The notes beneath the pieces were generated by a model. The model was not told where the DNA came from and searched no databases. It saw only the letters and a program-made list of their open reading frames with translations. Shown one piece after another: positions 53,448 through 62,597 of a stretch of 64,000 nucleotides of DNA (positions are counted from its first letter, which is position 1; each line of letters opens with the position of its first letter). Origin of the DNA: Candidatus Freyarchaeota archaeon (lineage in GTDB: Archaea > Asgardarchaeota > Jordiarchaeia > Jordiarchaeales > Jordiarchaeaceae); the NCBI GenBank assembly GCA_030587365.1, contig JAUQZE010000030.1:39255-103254 (forward strand), in the 5' to 3' direction. The translations under genes were made by a program, and so were the position numbers.

Positions 53448-53736
53448 GTTTTTATTCCCTAACCCTGTCTGTTCGCCCTTTTTATGGTTTTAATCTTCAA
53501 AGCCAGTTTCGCCCCAATTAATATATGCAAAATTTGCTTTTTAGCTCTGATTTGGAAAGTGTACAAATTTCGTTTTATATTTTACTATTTCAGATGTGTG
53601 AAATCCTTGCTTGTTCTCCCTGTCTATTACAACCTTTCTTGGTCGCATTTTTAAAGATGTTCTAAGGGAACCTACTCTGGGATATTAAATAGAAGACAAA
53701 AACAAGTCCAATCCCTTGGATGGCATTTTTTCCTTT

Positions 53737-54468
53737 TCAAATAACTTTTTTTGCCTCCTCAGCTATTTCCAACAATTCTTCATAAGTTCCACTACCGCCT
53801 ATCTTATTCCACATTTCCTCTCCCATTAAAACCTCTCTGTCTAGGTCCATAATCTGCTTGGTGAATCTATGGTTGTACTTTTTTCTGTAAACAAAAGGGT
53901 TGTAGGGAAAAGCTAGATATGCTTCAGGTTTCTTGTCCTCAAATAAAAGTTTAAAGTAAAACATCTTTTTCTTTGATTCCACACAGACCTTGAAGTTTGG
54001 TTTAGGACTTTTAATTTCAAGAAAAAGTGGGCCCGGCTTAAAATCTCCTATAAACAAATCCGCAACAAAGGATATGTCTATAGGTTCACCATAACTCACT
54101 GATAATACTTCTCTCATTTCGCTATCATAATCAGGGTTCCTTCTACCAGAAAGTAGCTCGTCTATAATCCGATGCATTATACTTACTCTATCCGACAGAA
54201 CTTTACCCGAAATCTGATAATTACGATGTGCACTTTGATAATTTTCCTTAGCTATGATAAAAGCCAGTTTTGGATATAGCGTTTTTTCTATTCCGATTAT
54301 GAGACTTCGCTTTATCTTGTAAGATAATAAAGCCTTTTCGGGGAAGAATATACTATGAAATGGAAAAGCTCTCTTAAGTTCCTCAATTGTGAAATTAACC
54401 TTACTTAGACTCGCTTTCGCAAAATCTATGATGGTTTGTTTAACCTCCCTACGTGTTACATCCCTCAT
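53737..54468 (-). CDS. TdeIII-like type II restriction endonuclease
   Basis: A 243-residue protein with AFPFHSIFFPEKALLSYKIK and a catalytic core ISFVADLFIGDFKPGPLFLE followed by IKSPKPN, that is D-x(n)-E-x-K. This matches the TdeIII family. No second methyltransferase lies beside it, so it must share the methylase at 50523, rely on one elsewhere, or be an extra or inactive nuclease. A 289-base AT-rich gap separates it from the PmeII-like gene. Confidence 0.7.
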   Translation of the reverse strand: MRDVTRREVKQTIIDFAKASLSKVNFTIEELKRAFPFHSIFFPEKALLSYKIKRSLIIGIEKTLYPKLAFIIAKENYQSAHRNYQISGKVLSDRVSIMHRIIDELLSGRRNPDYDSEMREVLSVSYGEPIDISFVADLFIGDFKPGPLFLEIKSPKPNFKVCVESKKKMFYFKLLFEDKKPEAYLAFPYNPFVYRKKYNHRFTKQIMDLDREVLMGEEMWNKIGGSGTYEELLEIAEEAKKVI

Positions 54469-54737
54469 TTTAGACCATCCTCAGTAATAGGGCTCCGTTT
54501 TAAAAATTAATGGAGAAGCTACTTATTCCAAACTTCTCCTTCGCCTGTTTCTCTAATAATTAAAGAAATATCAATATTTAAACCCACTAATTCACGATGC
54601 TTATCATCATGAATCCGAAAAAAGGTAGAGGTAAGAAACTTTCTTGTACAACTTGTTTTAACCCTTCACTTTTAGGAATAGAATCTTTTTTGAATCCGAG
54701 TGGATTCCTTTGATTGTATTTATTTTGCTACGCTTGT

Positions 54738-56306
54738 TCACCTTTTTGAGGATATGTAGTGACCGGGATCTGAGACTCCGTTAGGGTCGAATGTTTCCTT
54801 TATTTTGCGTAGCCAGTTCTGGTAGTTGCCACAGTGGGGGCCAAACATGTCATGCATTTTATCTCCTACAATGAAAAAGGGGATTCCCAGGCTGTGTTCT
54901 ATGTCCGCCTCGTTGCATTCCATTGAGTAATCGGCGTATCCTTTGCAGGACTCTGGGTCGCCGGGTTCGTAAATTGTGGGCATCTCCATATGTGCGAAGT
55001 GTCCCTGCTCGTAGAAGGTAATCCACATACCCTCTCCCCTGTCGTCGCCGATTAGCTCCTTCTTGATGTACTTGAGTTTAATGTCCTTATTCACCTTAGC
55101 CATGTTTATCGCCATGGATATGGTATCCATTCCTCCATGTGTACTCTGGAAGCAGGAGGTGAAGCGGAAAGCGTGGCTTCCCAGCATATTTCTAACGCCT
55201 TCAGCATAGCTTATTGATGGAGGTTTTACTACACCTGTTTCGACAAGATCCACGCCGCCCGTTTCCTTTATTATCTCGTTTACCAGCTTCGTCCTATAAT
55301 TGAACTCCCTTTCGGTGTGTGCGGCGACTAGTACAATGAAGTATCTCTGAGCCTTAGTCATAAGGTCAGACAGAATTTTTTCAATGGTCTGCTCCCGGGT
55401 GTTGGAGAACATTGTAGCCAAGCCTTCCTGAGAAGATGCCATAGCCATCATGCTGACCTCGGCTTCACCGATTCTGTAATAAGCGTTCTCGAATGCGTCC
55501 CAGTCCGGAAAGTTGATAACGTACATCTTCCAATAGGGGGAAACCTCAAACTCGTAGTTGGGAATAACCCCGCTCACCTTCCACTCTCGGAGACCCGACC
55601 ACGGATACAGCTTAATCGCACACTTGGTAAACACACCCAGACCACCAAAGGCACCCATAAACCCCCTCATAACACCCCTGAGACTCGGACCCGGTCCATC
55701 TCCGCTGAACCAGTCCTCGCTAAAGTTAAGTGACCCCAGTCTCAGAAGTTCGCCAGTCGGAAGAACCCACTCCGCCGCCAGAAGATTACGGCCGCTGAAA
55801 CCAGTGCTGGCGGAGGTGAATCCCGGTCCAACCATGGAGGTGTGGCTGGCTAAGGGGGAGGTTTGGGGGCCTGCTCCCTGCATGTGGTGGTTTAGTCCCT
55901 TTTTTATGAGTTCGGATTGGAGCTGAGCGTTGGTCACGTATGGTTCGATGACCGCGTACATGTTCCTCTCGTTTATCTCAATAATTTTATTCATCCTTCT
56001 AAGATCCAATTGTATTGTTCCGGGACCAGATACTGCTCCCCAGACTCCGAGGCCCGTGCTGTGAGCCTTAAACCGGATGCCGAACTGGTTGCAGATTTTC
56101 ACTATTGCTTGGACTTCAGTCGTGCTGCAGGGCAGTAAAACGGCTTCCGGTCTGTTGCCAAACCGTGAGGGTTCTTCACCCCTTTGAGCCTTTTCAACCT
56201 CGGTGCACCACTGGTAGGCATAGGTATCAAGAATAGCGGGTTCCTCAGTTATGTTCTCGGATCCCATGACTTTCTCCAAAGCCGCATAAACTTCTCTATC
56301 CAACAT
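54738..56306 (-). CDS. FAD-linked oxidase subunit (GlcD/VAO family)
   Basis: A 522-residue protein with an FAD-binding PCMH domain (VLLPCSTTEVQAIVKICNQF, FKAHSTGLGVWGAVSGPGTI, LASHTSMVGPGFTSASTGFS, RGVMRGFMGAFGGLGVFTKC) and a C-terminal domain ending TFDPNGVSDPGHYISSKR. Such subunits oxidise 2-hydroxy acids and pass electrons to an Fe-S partner. Its start adjoins the stop of the Fe-S gene (56307), so they are co-translated. The last 65 bases are duplicated at 50393, marking one edge of the restriction island. Confidence 0.85.
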   Translation of the reverse strand: MLDREVYAALEKVMGSENITEEPAILDTYAYQWCTEVEKAQRGEEPSRFGNRPEAVLLPCSTTEVQAIVKICNQFGIRFKAHSTGLGVWGAVSGPGTIQLDLRRMNKIIEINERNMYAVIEPYVTNAQLQSELIKKGLNHHMQGAGPQTSPLASHTSMVGPGFTSASTGFSGRNLLAAEWVLPTGELLRLGSLNFSEDWFSGDGPGPSLRGVMRGFMGAFGGLGVFTKCAIKLYPWSGLREWKVSGVIPNYEFEVSPYWKMYVINFPDWDAFENAYYRIGEAEVSMMAMASSQEGLATMFSNTREQTIEKILSDLMTKAQRYFIVLVAAHTEREFNYRTKLVNEIIKETGGVDLVETGVVKPPSISYAEGVRNMLGSHAFRFTSCFQSTHGGMDTISMAINMAKVNKDIKLKYIKKELIGDDRGEGMWITFYEQGHFAHMEMPTIYEPGDPESCKGYADYSMECNEADIEHSLGIPFFIVGDKMHDMFGPHCGNYQNWLRKIKETFDPNGVSDPGHYISSKR

Positions 56307-57584
56307 TTATACTCTACCTCCCATGCTTTTAAGAACGAGTTCCGTTAGGTCGTAGAACTCCATTCTTTCACCTCTCTCCTTGATTGCGTCCCTAAGGTTT
56401 GTGGAGCAGAACGGGCAGCAGGAAACTATTGCCTCCGCCTCGGTAGCCTTAGCCTCCTCAATCCTATTACCCGCCGTCCAGAGAGCGAAATCCGGGAAGG
56501 CGGACTTCACACCTCCTCCGGCTCCACAGCAGTAGGCGTATTCCTTTATCCTCTCCATCTCCACCAGCTCCAAGCCCGGAATACCTTTTAGAACGTTTCT
56601 GGGAGACTCATACACTCCATTCGTTCCTCGTCTGATAACCTTTGGGGGAACAGGAATATAGACTCGGGAAACAACCTTCACCATCTGACCCTGCCAGGGC
56701 GTGTAGGGTTCAGAAATTCTTCCCAGATGGCAGGGATCATGATAAGTCACCCTTAGGGGAACCTCTTTGGTTAGCTCCAGTTCCCCGTTTCTCAGCATGC
56801 TATCCAGAAGTTCTGAGGTGTGAATAACCTCGAAGTCTGTTTTGAGGTACCGGGGATATTCGACCTTGAACATGCTGTAGCAACCGGCGCAACTAGTTAC
56901 AATTCTCTTTATGCCCAGGCTCTTCAGTTTCTCAACATTGCTCCGCATAAGGTTGAGGGCATCCTTTCTCGCTCCCACCCTTATTAGGGGACTGCCGCAG
57001 CAGTACTCCTCGGAACCCAGCATCGTGAATTTCATGCCAGCTTTATCGAATATTTTTGTGGTCGCCTGAGCTATCTCCTTTCTCCGATAGGAGGTGGTGC
57101 AACCCACAAAGTAGGCAGTCTCGAACCCCTCCTTCAAACCGATGTTTTTGGGCAGCCAAGAGAGTCTCTTTTCGTGAGGTTCGCCGTAGGGGTTATGGTT
57201 AAGTTCGATGCTCTCCATCCACTTCTTGTGCTGAGGCATTGGTCCTGCTCCGCTTTCTACGCAGTGCGTTCTCAGTTCGCTTATCACTTCGAGAGGTTCC
57301 AGTTCGAAGAAGAATTTGCAGGAAACGTCACAGCCTCCGCAAGCGGTACACCGGTAAATGACATTCAGAAGCTCATCGGTATACTCAATTCTTCCCTTGA
57401 GCATTGCCTGCCCTATGATCGTTTTTCCACCGCCGGAGTATGCGTGGAAGTTATATCGCTCAATAGAAGGACAGATGGATGAGAACTTCTGACTCTTAAC
57501 CTGCAAAGCAGGAATAAACTTGCAGTTCGAACACCGAATACATCCAGACATTAACTTCTCATAATCACTCAAACTCATCTCCAT
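56307..57584 (-). CDS. Fe-S / CCG-domain reductase subunit (GlcF/HdrD-like)
   Basis: About 425 residues from ATG 57584 (TAGGTG upstream). The N-terminus has Cys clusters for two 4Fe-4S centres (SGCIRCSNCKF...FSSICPS; YRCTACGGCDVSCKF). Two CCG domains follow (SEEYCCGSPLIR...SCAGCYSMFK; YAYCCGAGGGVKSAF...VSCCPFC), as in the catalytic HdrB/HdrD and GlcF subunits. It would take electrons from the FAD subunits on either side and pass them to a quinone, heterodisulfide-like or other acceptor. Confidence 0.87.
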   Translation of the reverse strand: MEMSLSDYEKLMSGCIRCSNCKFIPALQVKSQKFSSICPSIERYNFHAYSGGGKTIIGQAMLKGRIEYTDELLNVIYRCTACGGCDVSCKFFFELEPLEVISELRTHCVESGAGPMPQHKKWMESIELNHNPYGEPHEKRLSWLPKNIGLKEGFETAYFVGCTTSYRRKEIAQATTKIFDKAGMKFTMLGSEEYCCGSPLIRVGARKDALNLMRSNVEKLKSLGIKRIVTSCAGCYSMFKVEYPRYLKTDFEVIHTSELLDSMLRNGELELTKEVPLRVTYHDPCHLGRISEPYTPWQGQMVKVVSRVYIPVPPKVIRRGTNGVYESPRNVLKGIPGLELVEMERIKEYAYCCGAGGGVKSAFPDFALWTAGNRIEEAKATEAEAIVSCCPFCSTNLRDAIKERGERMEFYDLTELVLKSMGGRV

Positions 57585-57594
57585 TTCAAAACAC

Positions 57595-59088
57595 CTACCC
57601 AAAGCACAGTTTTCCCGGATTCATCAGATTGTTCGGATCGAAAATCGATTTAACCTTCCTCAGGGCGGAAACAGTTTCCGGGGCACAGTTTCGGTAAACG
57701 ACTTCGGTGAAAGGCCCATAAGGCCTGCTAAAGAAGGCTCCCTTCCTGAGAAGAGCTTCGCTGGCTCTCATGTACAAGTCCTGGGCTCTATTTGCCTCCG
57801 ATGTGTCGGAAGGTTTGTAATAAATGTCGAACTCACAGTGGCAGCTGCAACCCTGGACCAAAGGCTGAATGTAAACGCCGATATTTTCCGATGGGTACCT
57901 TTTCAATTTCGCGACTCTGGTAAACGTCTCAAAAAGCTCAGGAGTCTTATCCAGAGTTGTGAGGAAAAACACCTCCTCACACCCGCCCCCGAACCGCAGC
58001 TTCCAGTAAGGCTCCTCACAGCTCTTATCCAGTAAACCCAAAATCTCCTCACTGGAAACTCCCTCAATCTCAGACACCAGATTCACACCTGTCTCCCGAG
58101 CAATATCCGTGATGTCCCCTTCCAAGTATTCCAATTCATCCTGGGCTAGCTTTCCATGACCGGAGATGCAGAGAATCAGAATCCATTTGGGCAAAACTTT
58201 CCTCAATTCCACAATCTCATTTCTCTCCCGTTTCAGAATAGCAGCCAGGTTCATACCGTTCAGGATGAAAAGCTCGTCACCCAGCCTACGCCTCAGAACA
58301 CCGTAAGCAAAATCTAGGAAATCGTCTAGTGCATCAGAACAAACTAAGAAAAGTTTCTTGGACTCTGGCAGAAGCTCGCACTTTACCGTGGCCCAGGTAA
58401 CAATACCCATAGTGCCCTGGGCTCCCTGTATAATTCTAAACGGGTCAAACTGGGTGGGACCCATGGGGCTCTTCTGAGCTCCTCCCGATTCCAGTTGCTC
58501 CTCAAGCGTCCCGGGACCCGCAGCCGCCCCGGTCTTGAAAACGTCGCCTGTTCCGAAAATCACCTCGGTGCAGAGGAGAGGGTCGGATGAGTCCCAGTGA
58601 TACTTGGGCATGGTAACGGGTTCCCTTTCGAGGCAGCTCGCTAGAACCGATTTTGAGGCCTTGGGAAGGAGAGGCATCAGCAGTCTTAGACCATGCTTGT
58701 TTGCTTCGGATACCAGCTGGCTGTAGGTCACGCCTGGCTCAATCATCGCCACTCTGTTTTTTCTATCCACTCTGATAATTCTGTTCATTCTGCTCAAGTC
58801 AACAATAACCGAGTTGTCAACTTTTGGAGTAGTGTCTCCCCGCAGTCTAGGCTTTCCCGAACTCACAGGTACAAGCGAGAAGGAGAATTCGCCTGCGGAT
58901 TCCACAATTCTTCTAACCTCATCCGCGCTCCGCGGTCGAACCACGCACAGGGGTGTTCTGGGAGGAGTGAAGCTTAAATCCTTGGAGTACTCCTCCAAGA
59001 CCCCGGGTTCACGGGAAACATTACCCCGACCAGCAATCTCAACCAACTTATCGAAAAACTGGCTTCCAACCACAAGAAAACTCTCCAA
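57595..59088 (-). CDS. FAD-linked oxidase subunit, second (GlcD/VAO family)
   Basis: A 497-residue protein with CVVRPRSADEVRRIVESAGE, SLVPVSSGKPRLRGD, RVDRKNRVAMIEPGVTYSQL and FRIIQGAQGTMGIVTWATVK (FAD domain), and the C-terminal KVKSIFDPNNLMNPGKLCFG. It differs strongly from the subunit at 54738. It is the first gene of the three-gene operon; its stop lies 10 bases before the Fe-S gene start. Two dissimilar FAD subunits around one Fe-S subunit suggest a GlcDEF-like heteromer. Confidence 0.85.
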   Translation of the reverse strand: MESFLVVGSQFFDKLVEIAGRGNVSREPGVLEEYSKDLSFTPPRTPLCVVRPRSADEVRRIVESAGEFSFSLVPVSSGKPRLRGDTTPKVDNSVIVDLSRMNRIIRVDRKNRVAMIEPGVTYSQLVSEANKHGLRLLMPLLPKASKSVLASCLEREPVTMPKYHWDSSDPLLCTEVIFGTGDVFKTGAAAGPGTLEEQLESGGAQKSPMGPTQFDPFRIIQGAQGTMGIVTWATVKCELLPESKKLFLVCSDALDDFLDFAYGVLRRRLGDELFILNGMNLAAILKRERNEIVELRKVLPKWILILCISGHGKLAQDELEYLEGDITDIARETGVNLVSEIEGVSSEEILGLLDKSCEEPYWKLRFGGGCEEVFFLTTLDKTPELFETFTRVAKLKRYPSENIGVYIQPLVQGCSCHCEFDIYYKPSDTSEANRAQDLYMRASEALLRKGAFFSRPYGPFTEVVYRNCAPETVSALRKVKSIFDPNNLMNPGKLCFG

Positions 59089-59202
59089 TCATACATATTC
59101 ACAGTAAATAAATTAAACAACTACCAAATTAAATTGTAAATTAAAACTCTACTTATGAAACCTAGTATAAATCTTTTATTATTGCATCTTACTCTTATTT
59201 AA

Positions 59203-59540
59203 TTGACCGAAGCAACCTTCATAGGACTAACAGTTACAAACGTTAAGGGGAGAGGTAAGCAGATGGGTTCAGAGTTCGATGTTATGGTCAGAAAGTTCGA
59301 GTTGGCTTAATAACTAAATGCAAGTTGGTAATAGCAGTTGAGGAAAGAAAAGTAAACAAAGTTATTAAGGTAATACTTGAGCGTGCAAGGACGGGTGAAA
59401 TAGGAGATGGAATGATATTTGTATCCCCAATAGAGGAAACAATAAGAGTAAGGACACGTGAAAAGGGCAAGGGCGCAAAAGCCATAACCTTACATTTTCT
59501 TAACCACTCTTTTACAGCGAAACCTTCACTGTACCCATAG
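59203..59540 (+). pseudogene. Broken PII (GlnB/GlnK) gene
   Basis: One frame from 59203 reads FIGLTVTNVKGRGKQMG, the stretch leading into the PII T-loop, then SEFDVMVRKFELA and a stop. A second frame from about 59310 reads KCKLVIAVEERKVNKVIKVI, LERARTGEIGDGMIFVSPIE and ETIRVRTREKGKGA, the PII core and C-terminus (A-R-T-G-x-I-G-D-G...R-x-R-T). The T-loop tip and the N-terminal third are missing and the frames do not join. It is a clear remnant of a nitrogen/2-oxoglutarate signal protein. Confidence 0.75.
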
Positions 59541-59854
59541 AAACCATAAAATTGCGGGCGGGTCCCATAATTGCACCATTGCAAACCACGCTCCCATCTT
59601 GTACCCGCTTTTCAAGTACACACACTAAAAATACGGCGAAAAACAAAATCAAAATAAAATCAGAAATATAATACATATAAATAACGTAAAATCAGGAGAA
59701 TTACAAACTGCTGGAATATCGAGGATACCATGACTCCTAGATGTTCCGTCCTTCCTAATGGCGGGGGATGTGAAGGGAGATGCAAATTTAGAAATTGGTT
59801 TCTGAAGCATTTTTTTCGGAAATTTCTCTTTAAGCGTCTCTTCAGAATTGACAA
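59541..59854. other. Intergenic region, no gene seen
   Basis: Low-complexity, AT-rich toward the right. A 73-codon minus-strand frame overlapping the next gene's end lacks a ribosome site and coding character. Confidence 0.35.
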
Positions 59855-60559
59855 TTAGATCATGTAGCATCTCTGTATGCAGTGTGGTTTATAAGATTCT
59901 AAAAGGTCGTAGTCCCATTCATAACCTGTAGAGAGTTTGAGTAATATGCACCAACCTGTGGCGACACCACATTGCAGCCGGCCATCGAGCCGATTTAAAT
60001 AGCCTTCATCAAAAGCTCTTTCACACCCGTCCCTAAAGTGACACTTCGGTACGATTATGTCTACACTTCCATCTTCATTTTCCTTATATCCCAATTCACT
60101 GGGACAGCATCCAATTGCAACCAGGGACTGACGAATATTTGATAAAACTTGGTCTACCTGAACCTCTCTCTTTTTAAGACCTGGTTTGTCTGATATGCTT
60201 CTAGCACTGCCTATCGTCCCAATCTGAGTTCCAGCCCCAGTTTGACCCTGTAACTCGTTTTCAGTTCTCCACTGGGCATATGCGGCTGCACTGTAGGAAG
60301 TGGGGTATACATTGGATTTTGAGATTAGATACTCTTTCAACTGGTCTAGTGTTTTGATGTCTTCGGGTGGTTTTTCCCCGATTTTTTCAGCTATAAACTT
60401 AAGAGCGTGTTTTATGAATCTTCTGGCGAACACTGGACCGTATGTGTTTTCCACTTCTTTTAATCCGCTCATAATTAGCTCTGTGAGTTGTCTGGCAGGA
60501 GGCACTTCGAATGGAGCCTTCTCAAACATTTTGAAATCGGATATTTTAGATTCTGTCAC
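59855..60559 (-). CDS. Cys-motif family protein, paralog 3 (unknown; V4R-like?)
   Basis: A 234-residue protein with a GTG start and GAGGTG 5 bases upstream. It aligns with the genes at 32852 and 34110: ENTYGPVFARRFIKHALKFI, EKIGEKPPEDIKTLDQLKEY, then VPKCHFRDGCERAFDEGYLN, GRLQC, and WDYDLLESYKPHCIQRC. The spacing C-x4-C, then Cys, then P-x-C is conserved, supporting a metal- or cofactor-binding role. The 'Q' and 'G' rich middle (NELQGQTGAGTQIGTIGSAR) matches the KLQG(S/G) region of the others. No named family recognised. Confidence 0.6.
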   Translation of the reverse strand: MTESKISDFKMFEKAPFEVPPARQLTELIMSGLKEVENTYGPVFARRFIKHALKFIAEKIGEKPPEDIKTLDQLKEYLISKSNVYPTSYSAAAYAQWRTENELQGQTGAGTQIGTIGSARSISDKPGLKKREVQVDQVLSNIRQSLVAIGCCPSELGYKENEDGSVDIIVPKCHFRDGCERAFDEGYLNRLDGRLQCGVATGWCILLKLSTGYEWDYDLLESYKPHCIQRCYMI

Positions 60560-61195
60560 TCCAACACCTCACTTGCTACTATTAATTATTGTCATGTCAT
60601 ATCTTCAACTCTCAAAATATAAAAATGTTTTCCATCTAATTTATGTTTTGCATAAAAACTTACATACGCTTCGCGTCTTAGACAAAGTATGAAAAGAGTT
60701 TTTCATAACTAATACTTACAAAAAGAAGTTAAATTTTTGTAATTTTTAAATGAAACAAATTCTGTGATGCTTTCTGTAAACTTTGTAACCTAGCGGGAGG
60801 ATCACAATTTATAGAATGATATCAGGGAGAGTAAATACCTCATTAGGGGGCGTCGGTCTATTAAAAGAAACCCTTTCTCTTATAGAAACCTGCATTCAAA
60901 CGCTTTCATATTTTTCGGGAAAACAATAGTTCATAGTTCTGAACACTTTTTCTAAACTATTACTTTTGCGATTTAGAATTTCTTGGTTTTACCAATTCCC
61001 GGGTGGCTGTTTTTAGGGCTTCTTCCGTATTTATAAGACCACCTACTGAATTGACAAATTCATAATTTTGGCATAATGTAATAGTTATGTGTTTTTAATA
61101 AAAAGTTTATATATGTGTTATATAAAATAAATTATGATACTAATCTGTTGCATTTGAAATATAATTTAAAAATTTAACTCTGTGGAGGGATTTAA
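60560..61195. other. 636-base intergenic region
   Basis: No firm gene. A 37-codon frame at 60816-60929 (MISGRVNTSLGGVGLLKETL...) has a GGGAGG site too far upstream to be convincing. The right end carries the promoter of the UroD-family gene. The rest is AT-rich without repeats that I can see. Confidence 0.4.
61101..61115 (+). promoter_or_regulatory. TATA box of the UroD-family gene
   Basis: AAAAGTTTATATATG is a strong BRE/TATA-like element 80 bases before the ATG at 61196, followed by TGGAGGG as the ribosome site. Confidence 0.55.
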
Positions 61196-62467
61196 ATGAG
61201 CTTAGAGAAGGAGGAAAAAACCAAACCTTCGAAGAAGGTGAGTAAAAAAGTAGTAATCGATAGGGCTATTATAATGGAAGATGTTTCTAGGGCGGCGTTA
61301 GAGGAGCACAAAATTGTTTCTAAACTTGTAGAGGAAGATATTGACGCTGAGATAGATAGGCTGGCTGAACAGTTCAAGGAAATAGCCTCAAAGGAACCCC
61401 AAACCATGGTGGACCGGTTTACGAAGGTCATGTTATTCCAAGAACCGGACAGAATGCCCATCTTCGCAGCGATAAACGACCACGCAGCAAAGGTAGCGGG
61501 CATAACCTTCAGGGAGATGTGCACAGATCCCAAGAAAATGCTCTACGCCCAGATTTACGCTGCAGTAAAGTACAAACTTGACGTAGTCATGCTGTTTGGA
61601 GACGCCTACAACTTTGAGGCTGAAGCCCTTGGAGCGAAAATGCTTTTCCCCGAAGACAGCTTCCCAGTTATCCTAGAACCCCTGATAAAGAAGCCGAGCG
61701 ATCTAGAAAAACTGGAGATACCCGACTTCACTAAGGATGGACGTGGCCCCTATGTTCTTGAGGGTCTGAAACTATACATTAAGAAATTGGGAGGGGTTGC
61801 TCTACCCTTTGCGGCAGCCTGCGCTCCTTGGTCAATGGCTCTCCAAATAAGAGGCTACAACAATTTGATTAAGGACACGAGGAAAAACCCGGAATTCGCC
61901 CACAGAATCCTCGATTTCTGCACCGATGTCATAGAAGCCTTCGTGAAAACCCAGCAGAAAGCATTAGGAGATGTTATGGCCTTTCCAGCACTAGCAGATG
62001 CTTTTGCCTGCATCCCCCCGACAAGCCCCAAACTCTTCTACGACTACATAATTCCTCACACACAAAAAGCTATAAAGAGACTGGGCATGGGAATGTGGGC
62101 TGGAGGCTCACCTACGATAGAAATCCCAGGTTGGGAGCAAATAGTGGAAGACATTCTAACAAAGAGCGGTACAGTTGTAGCCACAATCGGAGCGGCAGAG
62201 TCAGACTGGATGCCTCCTGAGAAAATCAAGGAAATATCCAAAAGGACTGGTAAACCCGTTATGTTCGGAACAAGAGCGGGTCTCATAAGTAAGGGCACTC
62301 CGGGGGAGATAGAGAACTTCGTAAGGAGAACAATAAAGGTTCTGGGGCCCGGTGGTGGCTGCATACTCATGGGCGACCAGATTCCGAAAGACACACCACC
62401 AGAGAACGTTCATGCTTTCGTTAACTCAATAAAGAAGCACGGAAAATATCCCATATCAATCGAATAA
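61196..62467 (+). CDS. UroD-family methyltransferase-like protein, copy 1
   Basis: A 423-residue protein whose first ~85 residues are a charged helical extension (EKTKPSKKVSKKVVIDRAII). The uroporphyrinogen-decarboxylase-type barrel follows (MLFQEPDRMPIFAAINDHAA, DAYNFEAEALGAKMLFPEDS, GPGGGCILMGDQIPKDTPPE). Anaerobes use such proteins (MtaA/MtbA/CmuA type) to move methyl groups between corrinoid proteins and thiols. The zinc motif H-x-C of true methyltransferases is replaced (MWAGGSPTIEIPGW), so a different reaction is possible. A corrinoid-protein remnant and a paralog follow. Confidence 0.78.
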   Translation: MSLEKEEKTKPSKKVSKKVVIDRAIIMEDVSRAALEEHKIVSKLVEEDIDAEIDRLAEQFKEIASKEPQTMVDRFTKVMLFQEPDRMPIFAAINDHAAKVAGITFREMCTDPKKMLYAQIYAAVKYKLDVVMLFGDAYNFEAEALGAKMLFPEDSFPVILEPLIKKPSDLEKLEIPDFTKDGRGPYVLEGLKLYIKKLGGVALPFAAACAPWSMALQIRGYNNLIKDTRKNPEFAHRILDFCTDVIEAFVKTQQKALGDVMAFPALADAFACIPPTSPKLFYDYIIPHTQKAIKRLGMGMWAGGSPTIEIPGWEQIVEDILTKSGTVVATIGAAESDWMPPEKIKEISKRTGKPVMFGTRAGLISKGTPGEIENFVRRTIKVLGPGGGCILMGDQIPKDTPPENVHAFVNSIKKHGKYPISIE

Positions 62468-62597
62468 CCCCCATTAATCCTTTTTCAAAAAACCTTTTTT
62501 TTTAAAAATTTCAAGCGGCAGAATTCCTCACCTTCTAAAGGTTGTGCAATTAAACAGTTAACAACCAAAAGGCTGATAATAAAGAAGTTTTAAAATA
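62468..62597. other. Spacer after UroD copy 1
   Basis: T-rich stretch (CCTTTTTTTTTAAAAA, about 62492-62507) that may end transcription, then AT-rich sequence leading into the corrinoid-protein remnant. Confidence 0.4.

Noticed and set aside
59649..59870. 73-codon minus-strand frame after the PII remnant
   Set aside because: It overlaps the 3' end of the Cys-motif gene, has no ribosome site and no recognisable motif.
60816..60929. 37-codon ORF with GGGAGG upstream
   Set aside because: The ribosome site is about 14 bases away and the frame resembles nothing known; listed only in the intergenic note.
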